Origin: Corynebacterium glyciniphilum AJ 3170
Lineage (GTDB): Bacteria; Actinomycetota; Actinomycetes; Mycobacteriales; Mycobacteriaceae
DNA length: 64,000 nucleotides
Assembly (NCBI RefSeq): GCF_000626675.1
Contig: NZ_CP006842.1
Coordinates: 868,001-932,000 of the forward strand
Direction of reading: 5' to 3'
The position numbers and the translations under genes are program-made. The notes under the pieces were generated by a model. That model was given only the letters and a program-made list of their open reading frames with translations. It searched no databases and was not told the DNA's origin. Below, piece by piece: positions 36,988-46,134 of this stretch (the stretch's first letter is position 1; each line of letters opens with the position of its first letter).

Positions 36988-38280
36988 ATGACTGATTCCA
37001 CCGGTCCCGCCGACTTCATCGACTTCATCGACGCGTCCCCCAGCAGCTACCACGCCGCCGCGGAGGTCGCGTCACGGTTGGATGCCGCCGGGTTCGCCCG
37101 GCAGGACGAGAAGGCACCGTGGGACGCCAGCCCCGGCGGACATTACATCGTGCGCGGTGGAGCGGTGTTGGCCTGGCGGATCCCGGAGCCTGCCGGAGAG
37201 AGGGAACGGCCGCAGGGGTTCCGCATCGTCGGGTCCCACACCGATTCACCCGGCCTGAAGCTGAAACCGGTCGGCGACATCACCGGACCGGGCGGATGGC
37301 GACAGGCGGCCGTGGAGGTCTACGGCGGTGCGATCCTGCCGGCGTGGCTGGACCGCGAGCTGAGGCTCGCCGGGCGGGTCGTCCTGGCCGACGGCACTGA
37401 GCACCTGGTGTGTACAGGCCCGGTACTACGGGTCCCGCACCTGGCGATCCACCTGGACCGTGCCGTCAACAACGGGCTCACCCTGGACCGGCAGCAGCAC
37501 ATGCAGCCGGTGTTCGCCGTCGGAGAGGGCGCACCGACGATCGGCGAGGTCATCGCGGACGCCCTCAGCGTCGAGGGAGTGACACCCGGGGACATTCTCG
37601 CCCATGACCTGATCACCGTCGACGCTCAGCGCGGCGAGGTGTTCGGTGCGCAGGACGATTTCATCGCCGCGGGGCGCATGGACAACCTCAGCAGCGTCTT
37701 CACCTCCCTGCAGGCGTTCCTGGCTGCCGGAACCGACGACGCCACCGGTGGCATCATCCCCGTGCTCGCAGCCTTTGACCATGAGGAGGTAGGAAGCGCG
37801 ACAACCAGCGGGGCGGCCGGTCCTGTGCTCGAGGATGTACTGACCCGTACCGCCGCTGCACTGGGTGCCGGTGCAGAGGAGACCCGGGCGATGTTCGCCC
37901 GGTCATCCTGCGTCTCCGCCGACGCCGCGCATTCCATCCACCCGAACTACGCCGGTAAACATGATCCGGTGCATCGTCCGGTGATCAACGGCGGACCGGT
38001 GCTGAAGGTCAACGCCAACCAGCGGTACGCCTCGGACGCCACCACGTCGGCGGCATGGCGGGCGGCATGCCGTAGCGTCGGGGCTCCCGACCAGGTTTTC
38101 GCGGGGAACAACGACGTCCCCTGTGGGTCCACCATCGGACCGATCACCGCGACCCGGCTCGGTATTCCGACGGTGGACGTGGGTATACCGCTGTTGTCGA
38201 TGCACTCCGCCCGGGAGATGGCCGGCGTCCACGACCTCGCTTGGTTCACCGACACGCTGCGGGCATGGTGGGAACAGTGA
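36988..38280 (+). CDS. pepB: M18-family aminopeptidase
   Basis: This 430-residue metallo-aminopeptidase of the M18 (aspartyl aminopeptidase) family releases acidic residues from peptide N-termini. Metal ligands are visible as H84 and D86 in GSHTDSPGLKLKP, AFDHEEVGS and the late His in LLSMHSAREM. The ATG at 36988 was chosen because of the -10 element; the frame could start at 36916 but the extra codons lie in the inverted repeat. It leads an operon with trmL, folD, the DUF3017 gene and an oxidoreductase. Confidence 0.92.
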   Translation: MTDSTGPADFIDFIDASPSSYHAAAEVASRLDAAGFARQDEKAPWDASPGGHYIVRGGAVLAWRIPEPAGERERPQGFRIVGSHTDSPGLKLKPVGDITGPGGWRQAAVEVYGGAILPAWLDRELRLAGRVVLADGTEHLVCTGPVLRVPHLAIHLDRAVNNGLTLDRQQHMQPVFAVGEGAPTIGEVIADALSVEGVTPGDILAHDLITVDAQRGEVFGAQDDFIAAGRMDNLSSVFTSLQAFLAAGTDDATGGIIPVLAAFDHEEVGSATTSGAAGPVLEDVLTRTAAALGAGAEETRAMFARSSCVSADAAHSIHPNYAGKHDPVHRPVINGGPVLKVNANQRYASDATTSAAWRAACRSVGAPDQVFAGNNDVPCGSTIGPITATRLGIPTVDVGIPLLSMHSAREMAGVHDLAWFTDTLRAWWEQ

Positions 38281-38768
38281 CTGACACGAACCCCTACTGC
38301 CACATCCTTTTCGAGCACCCTGTCATTCCCGGCAATACCGGCAGTGCCATCCGCCTGTGCGCCGGTACCGGTGCCTCCCTGCATCTGGCGGAGCCCCTGG
38401 GGTTCAACTTCGACGACAAACACCTCAAGCGCGCCGGGCTGGACTACCACGACCTTGCGGACGTGCACGTTCATCCGTCGCTGGACGCCGCGCTTACCGA
38501 TCTGGCCGACCTGGCGGGGGCGCGGGTCATCGCCTTCACCGCCCACGCCGAAACCTGGCACACCGACATCACCTATGAACCGGGCGATGTCCTGCTTTTC
38601 GGTACCGAACCCACCGGGCTGACGGAGGACGCGCTCGCCGACCCACGGATCACCCGGCAGGTGCGCATTCCGATGCTGCCCGGCAGACGCAGCATGAACC
38701 TCTCCAACGCCGCCGCAGTGGCAGCGTACGAGGCCTGGCGGCAGGCGGGGTTCCCGGGCGGACGCTGA
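38277..38768 (+). CDS. trmL: tRNA (cytidine/uridine-34-2'-O)-methyltransferase TrmL
   Basis: This 163-residue SPOUT-fold methyltransferase modifies the wobble ribose of certain leucine tRNAs. It has the family motifs EHPVIPGNTGSAIRLCAGTG, LLFGTEPTGL and IPMLPGRRSMNLSNAAAVAAYEAWRQ, the knot that binds S-adenosylmethionine. The GTG overlaps the M18 stop by four bases (GTGA), so it is translated by coupling. folD follows after 18 bases. Confidence 0.93.
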   Translation: MTDTNPYCHILFEHPVIPGNTGSAIRLCAGTGASLHLAEPLGFNFDDKHLKRAGLDYHDLADVHVHPSLDAALTDLADLAGARVIAFTAHAETWHTDITYEPGDVLLFGTEPTGLTEDALADPRITRQVRIPMLPGRRSMNLSNAAAVAAYEAWRQAGFPGGR

Positions 38769-38786
38769 GGGTGCCATACTGGTGCC

Positions 38787-39668
38787 GTGACTGAGATCGC
38801 TGAGACCGCTGAGACCGCTGAGACTGCCACCACACTGGATGGAAAACTCTACCGCGACGAGATCGTCGAGGACCTCACCCGCCGGGTGGCGGCGCTGAAG
38901 GAGAAGGGAGTCACGCCGGGACTGGCCACCGTCCTGGTCGGCGACGACCCCGCTAGCCATTCCTACGTGAAGATGAAGCACCGCGACTGCGAGCAGATCG
39001 GTGTGAACAGTATCCGGCGTGACCTCCCTGCGGACGTCAGCCAGGAGGAGCTCAATGCCGTGATCGACGAGCTCAACGCCGATCCGGAGTGCACCGGCTA
39101 CATCGTCCAGCTGCCGTTGCCGAAACATCTTGACGAGAACGCGGTCCTCGAACGTATCGACCCGGCCAAGGACGCTGACGGGCTGCACCCGGTGAACCTC
39201 GGCAAGCTCGTGCTGATGGAGCCTGCTCCGCTGCCCTGCACCCCCAACGGGGCGATCTCCCTGCTGCGCCGCTACGGCGTGGAACTCGACGGGGCGAAAG
39301 CGGTCGTCATCGGTCGCGGTGTGACTGTGGGGCGCCCCATCGGTCTGATGCTCACCCGCCGGTCGGAGAACTCCACCGTGGTGCTGTGTCACACCGGCAC
39401 CAGGGACCTGGTCAAGGAGACCCGCGACGCCGACATCATCATCGCCGCTGCGGGTAAGCCGCACATGCTCACCGCCGACATGGTCAAGCCCGGTGCTGCG
39501 GTCCTCGACGTCGGAGTCTCGCGCGTGGATGGCAAACTCGCTGGTGACGTGCACCCCGATGTGTGGGACGTTGCCGGTGCGGTGTCGCCGAACCCCGGTG
39601 GTGTGGGGCCGCTGACGCGCGCTTTCCTGATCCACAATGTCGTGGAACGTGCGGAGCGGCTGGTGTGA
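38787..39668 (+). CDS. folD: Methylene-THF dehydrogenase/cyclohydrolase FolD
   Basis: This 293-residue bifunctional enzyme converts 5,10-methylene-THF to 10-formyl-THF with NADP. It has the active-site [27 protein letters not shown], the Rossmann [11 protein letters not shown] and the ending [12 protein letters not shown]. The first 15 residues ([13 protein letters not shown]) come from 9-bp tandem repeats and are absent from the family core. The GTG start has no clear ribosome site; CATACT lies six bases upstream. The stop overlaps the DUF3017 start. Confidence 0.95.
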   Translation: MTEIAETAETAETATTLDGKLYRDEIVEDLTRRVAALKEKGVTPGLATVLVGDDPASHSYVKMKHRDCEQIGVNSIRRDLPADVSQEELNAVIDELNADPECTGYIVQLPLPKHLDENAVLERIDPAKDADGLHPVNLGKLVLMEPAPLPCTPNGAISLLRRYGVELDGAKAVVIGRGVTVGRPIGLMLTRRSENSTVVLCHTGTRDLVKETRDADIIIAAAGKPHMLTADMVKPGAAVLDVGVSRVDGKLAGDVHPDVWDVAGAVSPNPGGVGPLTRAFLIHNVVERAERLV

Positions 39669-40057
39669 GTGAGGAGGGGGCCGGCAGTACCGCCGGGGCA
39701 GACAAGGCCGATCTTGTTGAACTGACACCGGCGGAGCGCAGGACGCTGCTGCGTAACCCGCATGATGCGGACGTGCCGCATTCGCGGTTGAACCAGACGC
39801 TGCAGATGCTGCTGGTCATCGGCTTCGTCCTGGTGATGGTCGTGGGGCTGGTGTTCCTGGTGGCGGACCGGTGGCGTCGGGGGACGGTCACCGTGGGCAC
39901 CGGCATGCTTGTCCTCGGCGCCCTGCGGTGGGTGGTCGACGGGGAGATTCTGGGGGTCCTCTCGGTCCGGTCGCGGAGGTTCGATTCGTTGTTCTGTCTC
40001 GCGATCGGGGCATCGATGCTGCTGGTGGCGGTGTCGGTCGATTCACTGGGGAGCTGA
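39665..40057 (+). CDS. DUF3017 family membrane protein
   Basis: This 130-residue protein has a charged N-terminus (about 45 residues with [24 protein letters not shown]) and three hydrophobic segments (about 48-68, 76-92, 107-127). DUF3017 is a small actinobacterial family of unknown function often found after folD. The GTG overlaps the folD stop by four bases. The context links it to the folate operon, but no activity can be inferred. Confidence 0.85.
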   Translation: MSEEGAGSTAGADKADLVELTPAERRTLLRNPHDADVPHSRLNQTLQMLLVIGFVLVMVVGLVFLVADRWRRGTVTVGTGMLVLGALRWVVDGEILGVLSVRSRRFDSLFCLAIGASMLLVAVSVDSLGS

Positions 40058-40059
40058 CG

Positions 40060-41028
40060 GTGGGCACCGTGGGGACAGTCGCCGGTCTGCCGGGGATGCG
40101 CAGGGCCTTCGCGGAGGGCGAGCTGACCCTGGGCCTGAGTCTGCCGATCGGGCCGGGCGAAAGCACGGATAACGCTGACGACGGAGGGGATGTCACACGC
40201 CAGGTGGAACTGGTCAGGGCGGCGGAAGCGGCCGGGGTCGCGGTGGTGTGGGCACGCGACATCCCGTTGCGGGTCGACACCTTCGGGGATGTCGGGCAGG
40301 TCCACGACCCCTTCATGTTCCTCACGTGGCTGGCGGCGCACACGGAGACGATCGCGTTGGGCACGGCGGCTGTTGTGCTGCCGTTGGCGCACCCCCTGCT
40401 GCTGGCGAAACGGTCCGCGGGTCTGGACCGGCTCAGTGGGGGACGTTTCCTCATGGGGGTGGCCAGCGGCGACCGTCCTGAGGAGTTCCCGGCCTTCGGC
40501 ATGGAGAAAGGAGACCGTGCCGCGGTGTTCCGTGAGCACCTGGAGGTGCTGCAGGCCGGGTGGTCATCCACCGGCCGTCCGGTGCGGTGGGCGCGGGGCC
40601 GCATGGGCGGAGCGGACGTCGTCCCGAAACCGACGGTCGGGCGCGTGCCGGTGCTGCCGACGGGGTCGTGCCAGCAGAACATGGATTACAACGCGGCCCA
40701 CGGCGACGGGTGGATCACCTACCACCGCTCCCTGCCCCAGCAGAAGGTGATGGCCGACCGGTGGCGGGCATCCTGCGGTGAGATGTTCGCGCCGTTCGCT
40801 GAGTCGATGTGGATCGATCTGGCGGAGGACGCCGACCTGCCGGTCGAGGGGCGTGACTTCGGGTACCGGACGGGGCGGCACGGGCTGTTGAGGATCCTGT
40901 CCTCGCAGCGTGACATGGGCGTCAACCATGTGTCACTGCACCTCAGGAGCAGGACGAGGCCTGTCGACGAGATGCTGGCGGAGTTGGCGGAGTACGTGCT
41001 GCCGGAGTTTCCTGCGCTCAGCGACTAA
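40060..41028 (+). CDS. Luciferase-like flavin-dependent oxidoreductase
   Basis: This 322-residue protein has the LLM-class TIM barrel, with AAEAAGVAVVWARDIPL, GTAAVVLPLAHPLLLAKRSAGLDRLSGGRF and MGVASGDRPEEF. It probably uses FMN or F420. It resembles the luciferase-type oxidoreductase group of single-copy proteins with no assigned substrate. The GTG at 40060 lies two bases after the DUF3017 stop; ATG 40096 is an alternative start. It is the last gene of the operon that begins with the M18 aminopeptidase. Confidence 0.82.
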   Translation: MGTVGTVAGLPGMRRAFAEGELTLGLSLPIGPGESTDNADDGGDVTRQVELVRAAEAAGVAVVWARDIPLRVDTFGDVGQVHDPFMFLTWLAAHTETIALGTAAVVLPLAHPLLLAKRSAGLDRLSGGRFLMGVASGDRPEEFPAFGMEKGDRAAVFREHLEVLQAGWSSTGRPVRWARGRMGGADVVPKPTVGRVPVLPTGSCQQNMDYNAAHGDGWITYHRSLPQQKVMADRWRASCGEMFAPFAESMWIDLAEDADLPVEGRDFGYRTGRHGLLRILSSQRDMGVNHVSLHLRSRTRPVDEMLAELAEYVLPEFPALSD

Positions 41029-41105
41029 TTGAGCACCTGATTCCATTCGGTGTGAATCGAACTCTGCGGAGTGTGCCGGGTGGCCGGATAGTGTCTCCTG
41101 CGTAG

Positions 41106-41121
41106 TAGACAGAGCAGTCTG
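41106..41121 (+). promoter_or_regulatory. McbR-like box upstream of the sulfate-type ABC transporter
   Basis: TAGAC-N6-GTCTG differs at one base from the McbR consensus TAGAC-N6-GTCTA. It lies 21 bases before the start of the substrate-binding gene, which suits a repressor. Confidence 0.6.
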
Positions 41122-41142
41122 TGCGGAGGAGAGGGAATCGTC

Positions 41143-42321
41143 GTGGCGTTCAAACCCAGCCTGGGAGCGGTGCTTGTCGGCGTCGGCCTGGTGGCCGTCG
41201 CCGGGGTAGCCGTGCTGCCCGGCGGAACTGTCGACGATCCTGATGTGGTGGACGTGTCGTCAGGCGACCAGAGACTGAACCTCGTCGCCTACGCCGTCCC
41301 GAAGCCGGGATTCGAGGCCGTCATCCGCGGGTTCCGGAGCACGCCCGAGGGGCAGGACACCGGCTTCGCGGAGAGTTACGGTGCCTCGGGTGACCAGTCC
41401 CGTAAAGTCGCCCGGCACCTGCCGACCGACATCGTGAACTTCTCCGTCGAACCCGACGTGACCCGGCTCGTCGACGGTGGCCAGGTGGCAGAGGAGTGGC
41501 GGGACAACGTGCCCGACGACGAGTCCGCGCGTTCCGTCCCCTTCGGCTCGGTCGTCGCCTTCGTCACCCGCGAGGGCAACCCGCACGGCGTCCAGAGCTG
41601 GGATGATCTGCTGGAGCCCGGGATCGAGGTCATCAGTCCGAATCCCGCGAGCTCGGGGTCGGCGAAGTGGAATCTGCTCGCCCCGTACGCCAGCTGGTTC
41701 TTCCAGGCGCTCAACTCCGGTGCCGGCATACAGACCGCCCACAGTGAGGCGCTCGACAAGCTCACCCGGCTCGTCGGCGAACACTTCACCGTCCGACCGA
41801 AGTCGGGGCGCGAGGCGACGTCCGCGTTCGAGGGAGGGCAGGGCGACGTTCTCCTGTCCTACGAGAACGAGGCCATCGAACTCGACCGCAATGGTGGACG
41901 CATTGACTACACCGTCCCGGACGACACCTTCCGCATCGAGAATCCGGTGGCCGTGGTCGACACGACCGACGACCCCGACGGGAACATCGAGAAAGCCACG
42001 CAGTTCCGTGACTACCTGTTCACCCCGGATGCGGAGAAGCTGTGGGCGGCCGAAGGATTCCGGCCCGGCCCGGACCTGTTCTCCGACTCCACCGACGTGA
42101 TCGACGGTCTCCCCACTGCGCAGCGTGAGGCATTCCGGCCGCTGAGTACCGTGCACACCATCGACGAACTCGCCGACGCGTTCCGCGACCTTGACCCGTC
42201 CCTGGACCCCGACCAGGATACGGCGGACTGGGACGTGGTGGACGCGGTGCTGTTCAAGCGTGCCAAGCCTGGCAGCGGTGACACCAACGGCGCCATCACG
42301 ACGATCTACCAGGCAGTCTGA
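41143..42321 (+). CDS. sbp: Sulfate/thiosulfate-type ABC transporter substrate-binding protein
   Basis: This 392-residue exported protein has an N-terminal signal segment (about 8-26, without a lipobox cysteine) and a sulfate-binding-type fold, with NLVAYAVPKPGFEAVI, SYGASGDQSRKVA and NPASSGSAKWNLLAPY. It delivers sulfate or thiosulfate to the CysTW permease. The GTG has GGAGGAGAGG upstream. The lack of a lipid anchor is unusual for a Gram-positive; the N-terminus may stay as an uncleaved anchor. Two permease genes and an ATPase follow on the same strand. Confidence 0.9.
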   Translation: MAFKPSLGAVLVGVGLVAVAGVAVLPGGTVDDPDVVDVSSGDQRLNLVAYAVPKPGFEAVIRGFRSTPEGQDTGFAESYGASGDQSRKVARHLPTDIVNFSVEPDVTRLVDGGQVAEEWRDNVPDDESARSVPFGSVVAFVTREGNPHGVQSWDDLLEPGIEVISPNPASSGSAKWNLLAPYASWFFQALNSGAGIQTAHSEALDKLTRLVGEHFTVRPKSGREATSAFEGGQGDVLLSYENEAIELDRNGGRIDYTVPDDTFRIENPVAVVDTTDDPDGNIEKATQFRDYLFTPDAEKLWAAEGFRPGPDLFSDSTDVIDGLPTAQREAFRPLSTVHTIDELADAFRDLDPSLDPDQDTADWDVVDAVLFKRAKPGSGDTNGAITTIYQAV

Positions 42322-42331
42322 GAAGGGCGAC

Positions 42332-43114
42332 ATGAGAACGAAACTCAGTATGGGCACCGCCACCCTGTGGCTGTCCGTTATCGTCCTGCTGCCACTGGTG
42401 GCCCTGACCACGGAGGCCTTCTCCGGCGGGCTCGGCGGTTTCTGGGACGCCGTGACCGCACCAGGCGCACGGGACACACTGTGGGTGACTGCGAAAGTCT
42501 CCCTCGCCGTCGCGTTGATCAACATGGTGACCGGCACGCTGATCGCCTGGGTGCTGGTGCGTGACGACTTCCCCGGGAGACGCATCGTGGACGCGGTCAT
42601 CGACCTGCCCTTCGCCCTGCCCACCATCGTCGCCTCCCTTGTGCTGCTCAGTCTGTACGGGCCGGACAGTCCGATGAACATCACCCTCAACGCCACCCAG
42701 CCTGCACTGGTCATCGCGCTGGCGTTCGTCACTCTGCCGTTCGTCGTGCGCTCGGTGCAGCCCGTGCTCATCGAGCTCGACCACGACGTCGAAGAAGCCG
42801 CAGCGTCGCTTGGAGCATCCAATGCCACGATCTTTCGGCGCATCATCCTGCCGGCACTGTGGCCGGCGGTGCTGTCAGGAACGGGCCTCGCGTTCGCCCG
42901 GGCGATCGGTGAGTACGGATCGGTGGTGCTCATCGGCGGGAACATCCCCGGGGAGACGCAGGTCGCGTCGCAGTACATCCAGGAACAGATCGAGTCGGAC
43001 GTCCCGTCCGCCGCCGCGGCGGTGTCCGTCGCGCTGCTGGCCATCACCTTCATTGTCCTCCTCGTCCTCCGCCTCGTCGGAGACCACAGCTCCCGGAAGG
43101 AACAGGACGCATGA
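42332..43114 (+). CDS. cysT: Sulfate-type ABC transporter permease CysT
   Basis: This 260-residue permease has about six hydrophobic segments and the coupling motif EEAAASLGASNATIFRRIILPALWPA. It forms one half of the sulfate channel with CysW. The ATG lies 10 bases after the sbp stop and was chosen because the earlier in-frame codons overlap sbp. Its stop overlaps the cysW start by four bases (ATGA). Confidence 0.92.
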   Translation: MRTKLSMGTATLWLSVIVLLPLVALTTEAFSGGLGGFWDAVTAPGARDTLWVTAKVSLAVALINMVTGTLIAWVLVRDDFPGRRIVDAVIDLPFALPTIVASLVLLSLYGPDSPMNITLNATQPALVIALAFVTLPFVVRSVQPVLIELDHDVEEAAASLGASNATIFRRIILPALWPAVLSGTGLAFARAIGEYGSVVLIGGNIPGETQVASQYIQEQIESDVPSAAAAVSVALLAITFIVLLVLRLVGDHSSRKEQDA

Positions 43115-43914
43115 ACCAGTCCAGAATCAGTGTCCTGACACTGCGCACCCTCGCCCTGGTCTACCTGGCCATCCTCGTCGCGCTGCCGGTCGGCACCATC
43201 CTGTGGCGCACCGTGGAACCCGGCCTCGGGCAGTTCTGGGAGTGGATCACCACCCCGGCGGCCGTCTCGGCACTGCAGACCTCACTGCTGATCGTCGCCA
43301 TCACGGTGCCGCTGAACGTGATCTTCGGTATCGTCGTCGCGCTCGGGCTGGTCCGGGGTCGGTTCCCCGGCAAGGCTCTGGTCCAGGCGGTGGTGGACCT
43401 GCCTTTCGCGGTCTCTCCGGTGATTGTCGGTGTCGCGTTGATCATGCTGTGGGGCACCGACGGATGGTTCGGGGGAGTCGAGGACCTCGGCTTCCGCGTG
43501 ATCTTCGGCCTGCCCGGCATGGTGTTGGCCACGGTGTTCGTCACCCTGCCGTTCATCGTGCGGGAGGTGGAGCCCGTCCTGCGTGAGATCGGTACCGAAC
43601 AGGAGCAGGCGGCGTCCACCCTGGGCGCCTCATCCTGGCAGACGTTCCGGCGCATCACCCTGCCGTCGATCCGCTGGGGCCTGTCCTACGGCATCGTGCT
43701 GACCGTCGCCCGGTCCCTCGGGGAGTTCGGCGCGGTGATCATGGTCGCCTCCGGGTTCGCCGGAGGAGGTCAGACCCTGACTCTGCTGGTGCACTCCCGC
43801 TACCTCGACGACAACAACGTCTACGGCGCCTACGCCGCGGCGACCCTGCTGATGATCGTCTCGGTGATCGTCCTGGTCGTCATGACCCTGCTGCAGAAGA
43901 AGAAGGTTTCCTAA
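43111..43914 (+). CDS. cysW: Sulfate-type ABC transporter permease CysW
   Basis: This 267-residue permease has six or seven hydrophobic segments and the EAA-like motif [26 protein letters not shown], plus the sulfate-family [16 protein letters not shown] segment. It pairs with CysT. The ATG overlaps the cysT stop, and cysA follows after one base, so the four genes form one operon. Confidence 0.92.
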   Translation: MNQSRISVLTLRTLALVYLAILVALPVGTILWRTVEPGLGQFWEWITTPAAVSALQTSLLIVAITVPLNVIFGIVVALGLVRGRFPGKALVQAVVDLPFAVSPVIVGVALIMLWGTDGWFGGVEDLGFRVIFGLPGMVLATVFVTLPFIVREVEPVLREIGTEQEQAASTLGASSWQTFRRITLPSIRWGLSYGIVLTVARSLGEFGAVIMVASGFAGGGQTLTLLVHSRYLDDNNVYGAYAAATLLMIVSVIVLVVMTLLQKKKVS

Positions 43915-43915
43915 G

Positions 43916-44917
43916 ATGGCTATCTCCGTCTCCCACGCCGTGAAAACCTACGGCTCCTCGCCGGTGTTCACAGCCCTCGACGACGTCTCCCTCGACATCC
44001 CCGAGGGATCCCTCACCGCCCTGCTGGGGCCGTCCGGATCCGGCAAGTCCACACTGCTGCGCACCATCGCCGGCCTGGAACGGCCCGACTCCGGAGCAGT
44101 GGTCATCGACGGTACCGACGTGACACGGCTGGCGCCCCAGGACCGGGGCATCGGTTTCGTCTTCCAGCACTACGCCGCCTTCAAACACATGACCGTGCGC
44201 GACAACGTGGCCTTCGGTCTGTCGGTGCGGAAACGTCCGAGGAAAGAGATCGACCAGCGGGTCGATGAGCTGCTGGAGATCGTCGGTCTCGCCGGGTACC
44301 ACACCCGGTACCCGTCACAGCTCTCCGGCGGACAGCGGCAACGGATGGCGTTGGCGCGTGCGCTGGCCCCGAACCCGGGCGTCCTGCTGCTCGACGAGCC
44401 TTTCGGGGCGCTGGACGCCAAGGTCCGCGAGGACTTGCGCACCTGGCTGCGGCATATGCACGAGGAATTCACCGTCACCACCGTCCTGGTCACCCATGAC
44501 CAGGAGGAGGCCCTCGACGTCGCCGACCGTATTGCGGTGATGGGTGACGGACGGATCGAACAGGTCGGAACTCCCACCGAGCTCTACGACGCCCCGGAGA
44601 CGCCGTTCGTCCGGTCCTTCCTGGGGCATGTCACCGAACTCGCCGGGCAGACCGTTCGTCCGCATGACATCAGGCTCGGCCGTAATGCCGACCCGGAGGT
44701 TCCGGGCAATGAAGTCGCCGCCACCGACGTGCGCGAGGCAGTGGTCGAGCGGGTCGCGGTGCTGGGATTTGAGGTCCGGGTAGAACTCACGGACGTGGAG
44801 AACGGCGGGCGGTTCACTGCACAGATCACCCGTGGCGACGCCCGGACGTTGGGCCTGGGGGCCGGCAGTGTGGGTGAGACCGTGTACGCGCGGGCGACGG
44901 AGGCGGCGTCCGCCTGA
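43916..44917 (+). CDS. cysA: Sulfate-type ABC transporter ATPase CysA
   Basis: This 333-residue ATPase drives the importer. It has the Walker [10 protein letters not shown] (38-46), Q-loop, the signature [14 protein letters not shown], and the Walker [15 protein letters not shown] with the switch [16 protein letters not shown]-terminal beta-barrel (about 240-333, TOBE-like) follows, as in CysA and MalK. It ends the operon before a strong terminator. Confidence 0.93.
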   Translation: MAISVSHAVKTYGSSPVFTALDDVSLDIPEGSLTALLGPSGSGKSTLLRTIAGLERPDSGAVVIDGTDVTRLAPQDRGIGFVFQHYAAFKHMTVRDNVAFGLSVRKRPRKEIDQRVDELLEIVGLAGYHTRYPSQLSGGQRQRMALARALAPNPGVLLLDEPFGALDAKVREDLRTWLRHMHEEFTVTTVLVTHDQEEALDVADRIAVMGDGRIEQVGTPTELYDAPETPFVRSFLGHVTELAGQTVRPHDIRLGRNADPEVPGNEVAATDVREAVVERVAVLGFEVRVELTDVENGGRFTAQITRGDARTLGLGAGSVGETVYARATEAASA

Positions 44918-44930
44918 CCTGACCAAAAAA

Positions 44931-44980
44931 GCACCGTCCTGTGCACGCTCCGGAAGTTGAATGCGTGCACAGGACGGTGC
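44931..44980. terminator. Bidirectional terminator between cysA and metX
   Basis: A perfect 18-bp stem (GCACCGTCCTGTGCACGC and its complement) encloses a 14-base loop. AAAAAA precedes it (44925-44930) and a T-rich tail CCTTTTC follows. It therefore has a T-run in both directions and can serve both converging operons. Confidence 0.92.
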
Positions 44981-45001
44981 CCTTTTCGATGCGTCGAGAC
45001 C

Positions 45002-46123
45002 CTACCGCTGCGCCAGCAACGCCGCCTTGGTGAGGAACTTGTCGAGGATGATCGTCATCTGACGCGTCTCGGTCAGGAAGCCGTCATGGCCGGTGGGGGA
45101 GGTGATCTTCGACAGGCCGATGAAGTCCCCGAGGTTGCGGGAGAGGTGCTCCTGCTGGTGGTACGGGTAGAGGATGTCCGTGTCGATGCCGGCGACCATG
45201 GTCGGGACCTGGGAGGAGCCCAGTACGGCGTTCATGCCGCCGCGGCCGCGTCCGACGTCATGGCGGTTCAGCGCGTCAGTGAGGGTCACATAGCTGCCGG
45301 CGTCGAATCTGGCCTCCAGTTTCTCGGCCTGGCGGTCGAGATAGCTCTCGACGGCGAAACGCTCGGTGGGGGAGTGGTAGGGACCGTAGGGATTCTCCCC
45401 CGGCTGGGGATCGGTGGAGAACCGCTCGTCGAGTTCCAGCTCACCGCGGTAGGTCAGGTGGGCGATCCGTCGGGCCTGGCCGAGTCCGTGGGACGGGATG
45501 TTCCCGGAGCCGTGGTAGTCGCCGTTCTGCCAGCAGGGGTCGGCGGTGATGAAGCGGATCTGAGCGGACTGGATCCCGATCTGCCAGGCCGAGGCACGGG
45601 CGGAGACGGCGACCGGTAGCGCGGCCTCCACCACCTCGGGGTACATGAACGTCCACTCCAGGACACGTGCGCCACCCATGGATGCACCGACCACACCGCG
45701 GATCCGGCGGATCCCCAGTACGTCGATGAGCAGTGTCTTCTCTGCGGTGACGAGGTCACGGATCGAGAGGGCGGGAAAACGGGACCCCCAGTGGCCGCCG
45801 TCCGGATGTGCAGAGGACGGGCCCGTCGAGCCCTGACAGCCGCCCAGACAGTTCGCGCAGAGCACCAGGTAGCGTTCGGTGTCGAGAGCGAGCCCGGGGC
45901 CGATCATGCCGGCCCACCAGTCGTCGGCGTTGCCGTCGGCGGTCAGAGCGTGCTCGATGACGATCACGGGTCGTGCCACCGCCTCCTCGGCGCTGCCCTC
46001 GTACCAGGCGAAGAGACGTAGCTCTGTGCCCGGGATGTCCACCCCCGCCTCGGTGGTGAAGGTGCCGATGGGGACGGAGACGGACGAGTGGGACGCGGGC
46101 AGGGACCGGGGGTCGATGGTCAT
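45002..46123 (-). CDS. metX: Homoserine O-acetyltransferase MetX
   Basis: This 373-residue alpha/beta hydrolase-fold enzyme activates homoserine with acetyl-CoA for methionine synthesis. The nucleophile Ser148 is in GASMGG, with the Asp in GIDTDILYP and the His in SPTGHDGFL. EHALTADGNADDWW and NCLGGCQGSTGPSS near the N-terminus are family marks. It lies 11 bases after metY on the same strand, so MetX and MetY supply and use O-acetylhomoserine together. Confidence 0.95.
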   Translation of the reverse strand: MTIDPRSLPASHSSVSVPIGTFTTEAGVDIPGTELRLFAWYEGSAEEAVARPVIVIEHALTADGNADDWWAGMIGPGLALDTERYLVLCANCLGGCQGSTGPSSAHPDGGHWGSRFPALSIRDLVTAEKTLLIDVLGIRRIRGVVGASMGGARVLEWTFMYPEVVEAALPVAVSARASAWQIGIQSAQIRFITADPCWQNGDYHGSGNIPSHGLGQARRIAHLTYRGELELDERFSTDPQPGENPYGPYHSPTERFAVESYLDRQAEKLEARFDAGSYVTLTDALNRHDVGRGRGGMNAVLGSSQVPTMVAGIDTDILYPYHQQEHLSRNLGDFIGLSKITSPTGHDGFLTETRQMTIILDKFLTKAALLAQR

Positions 46124-46134
46124 GGACGGTGGCC

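Noticed and set aside
37947..39728. 593-codon minus-strand open frame over the M18 aminopeptidase, trmL and folD
   Set aside because: It is complementary to three clear genes and has no domain.
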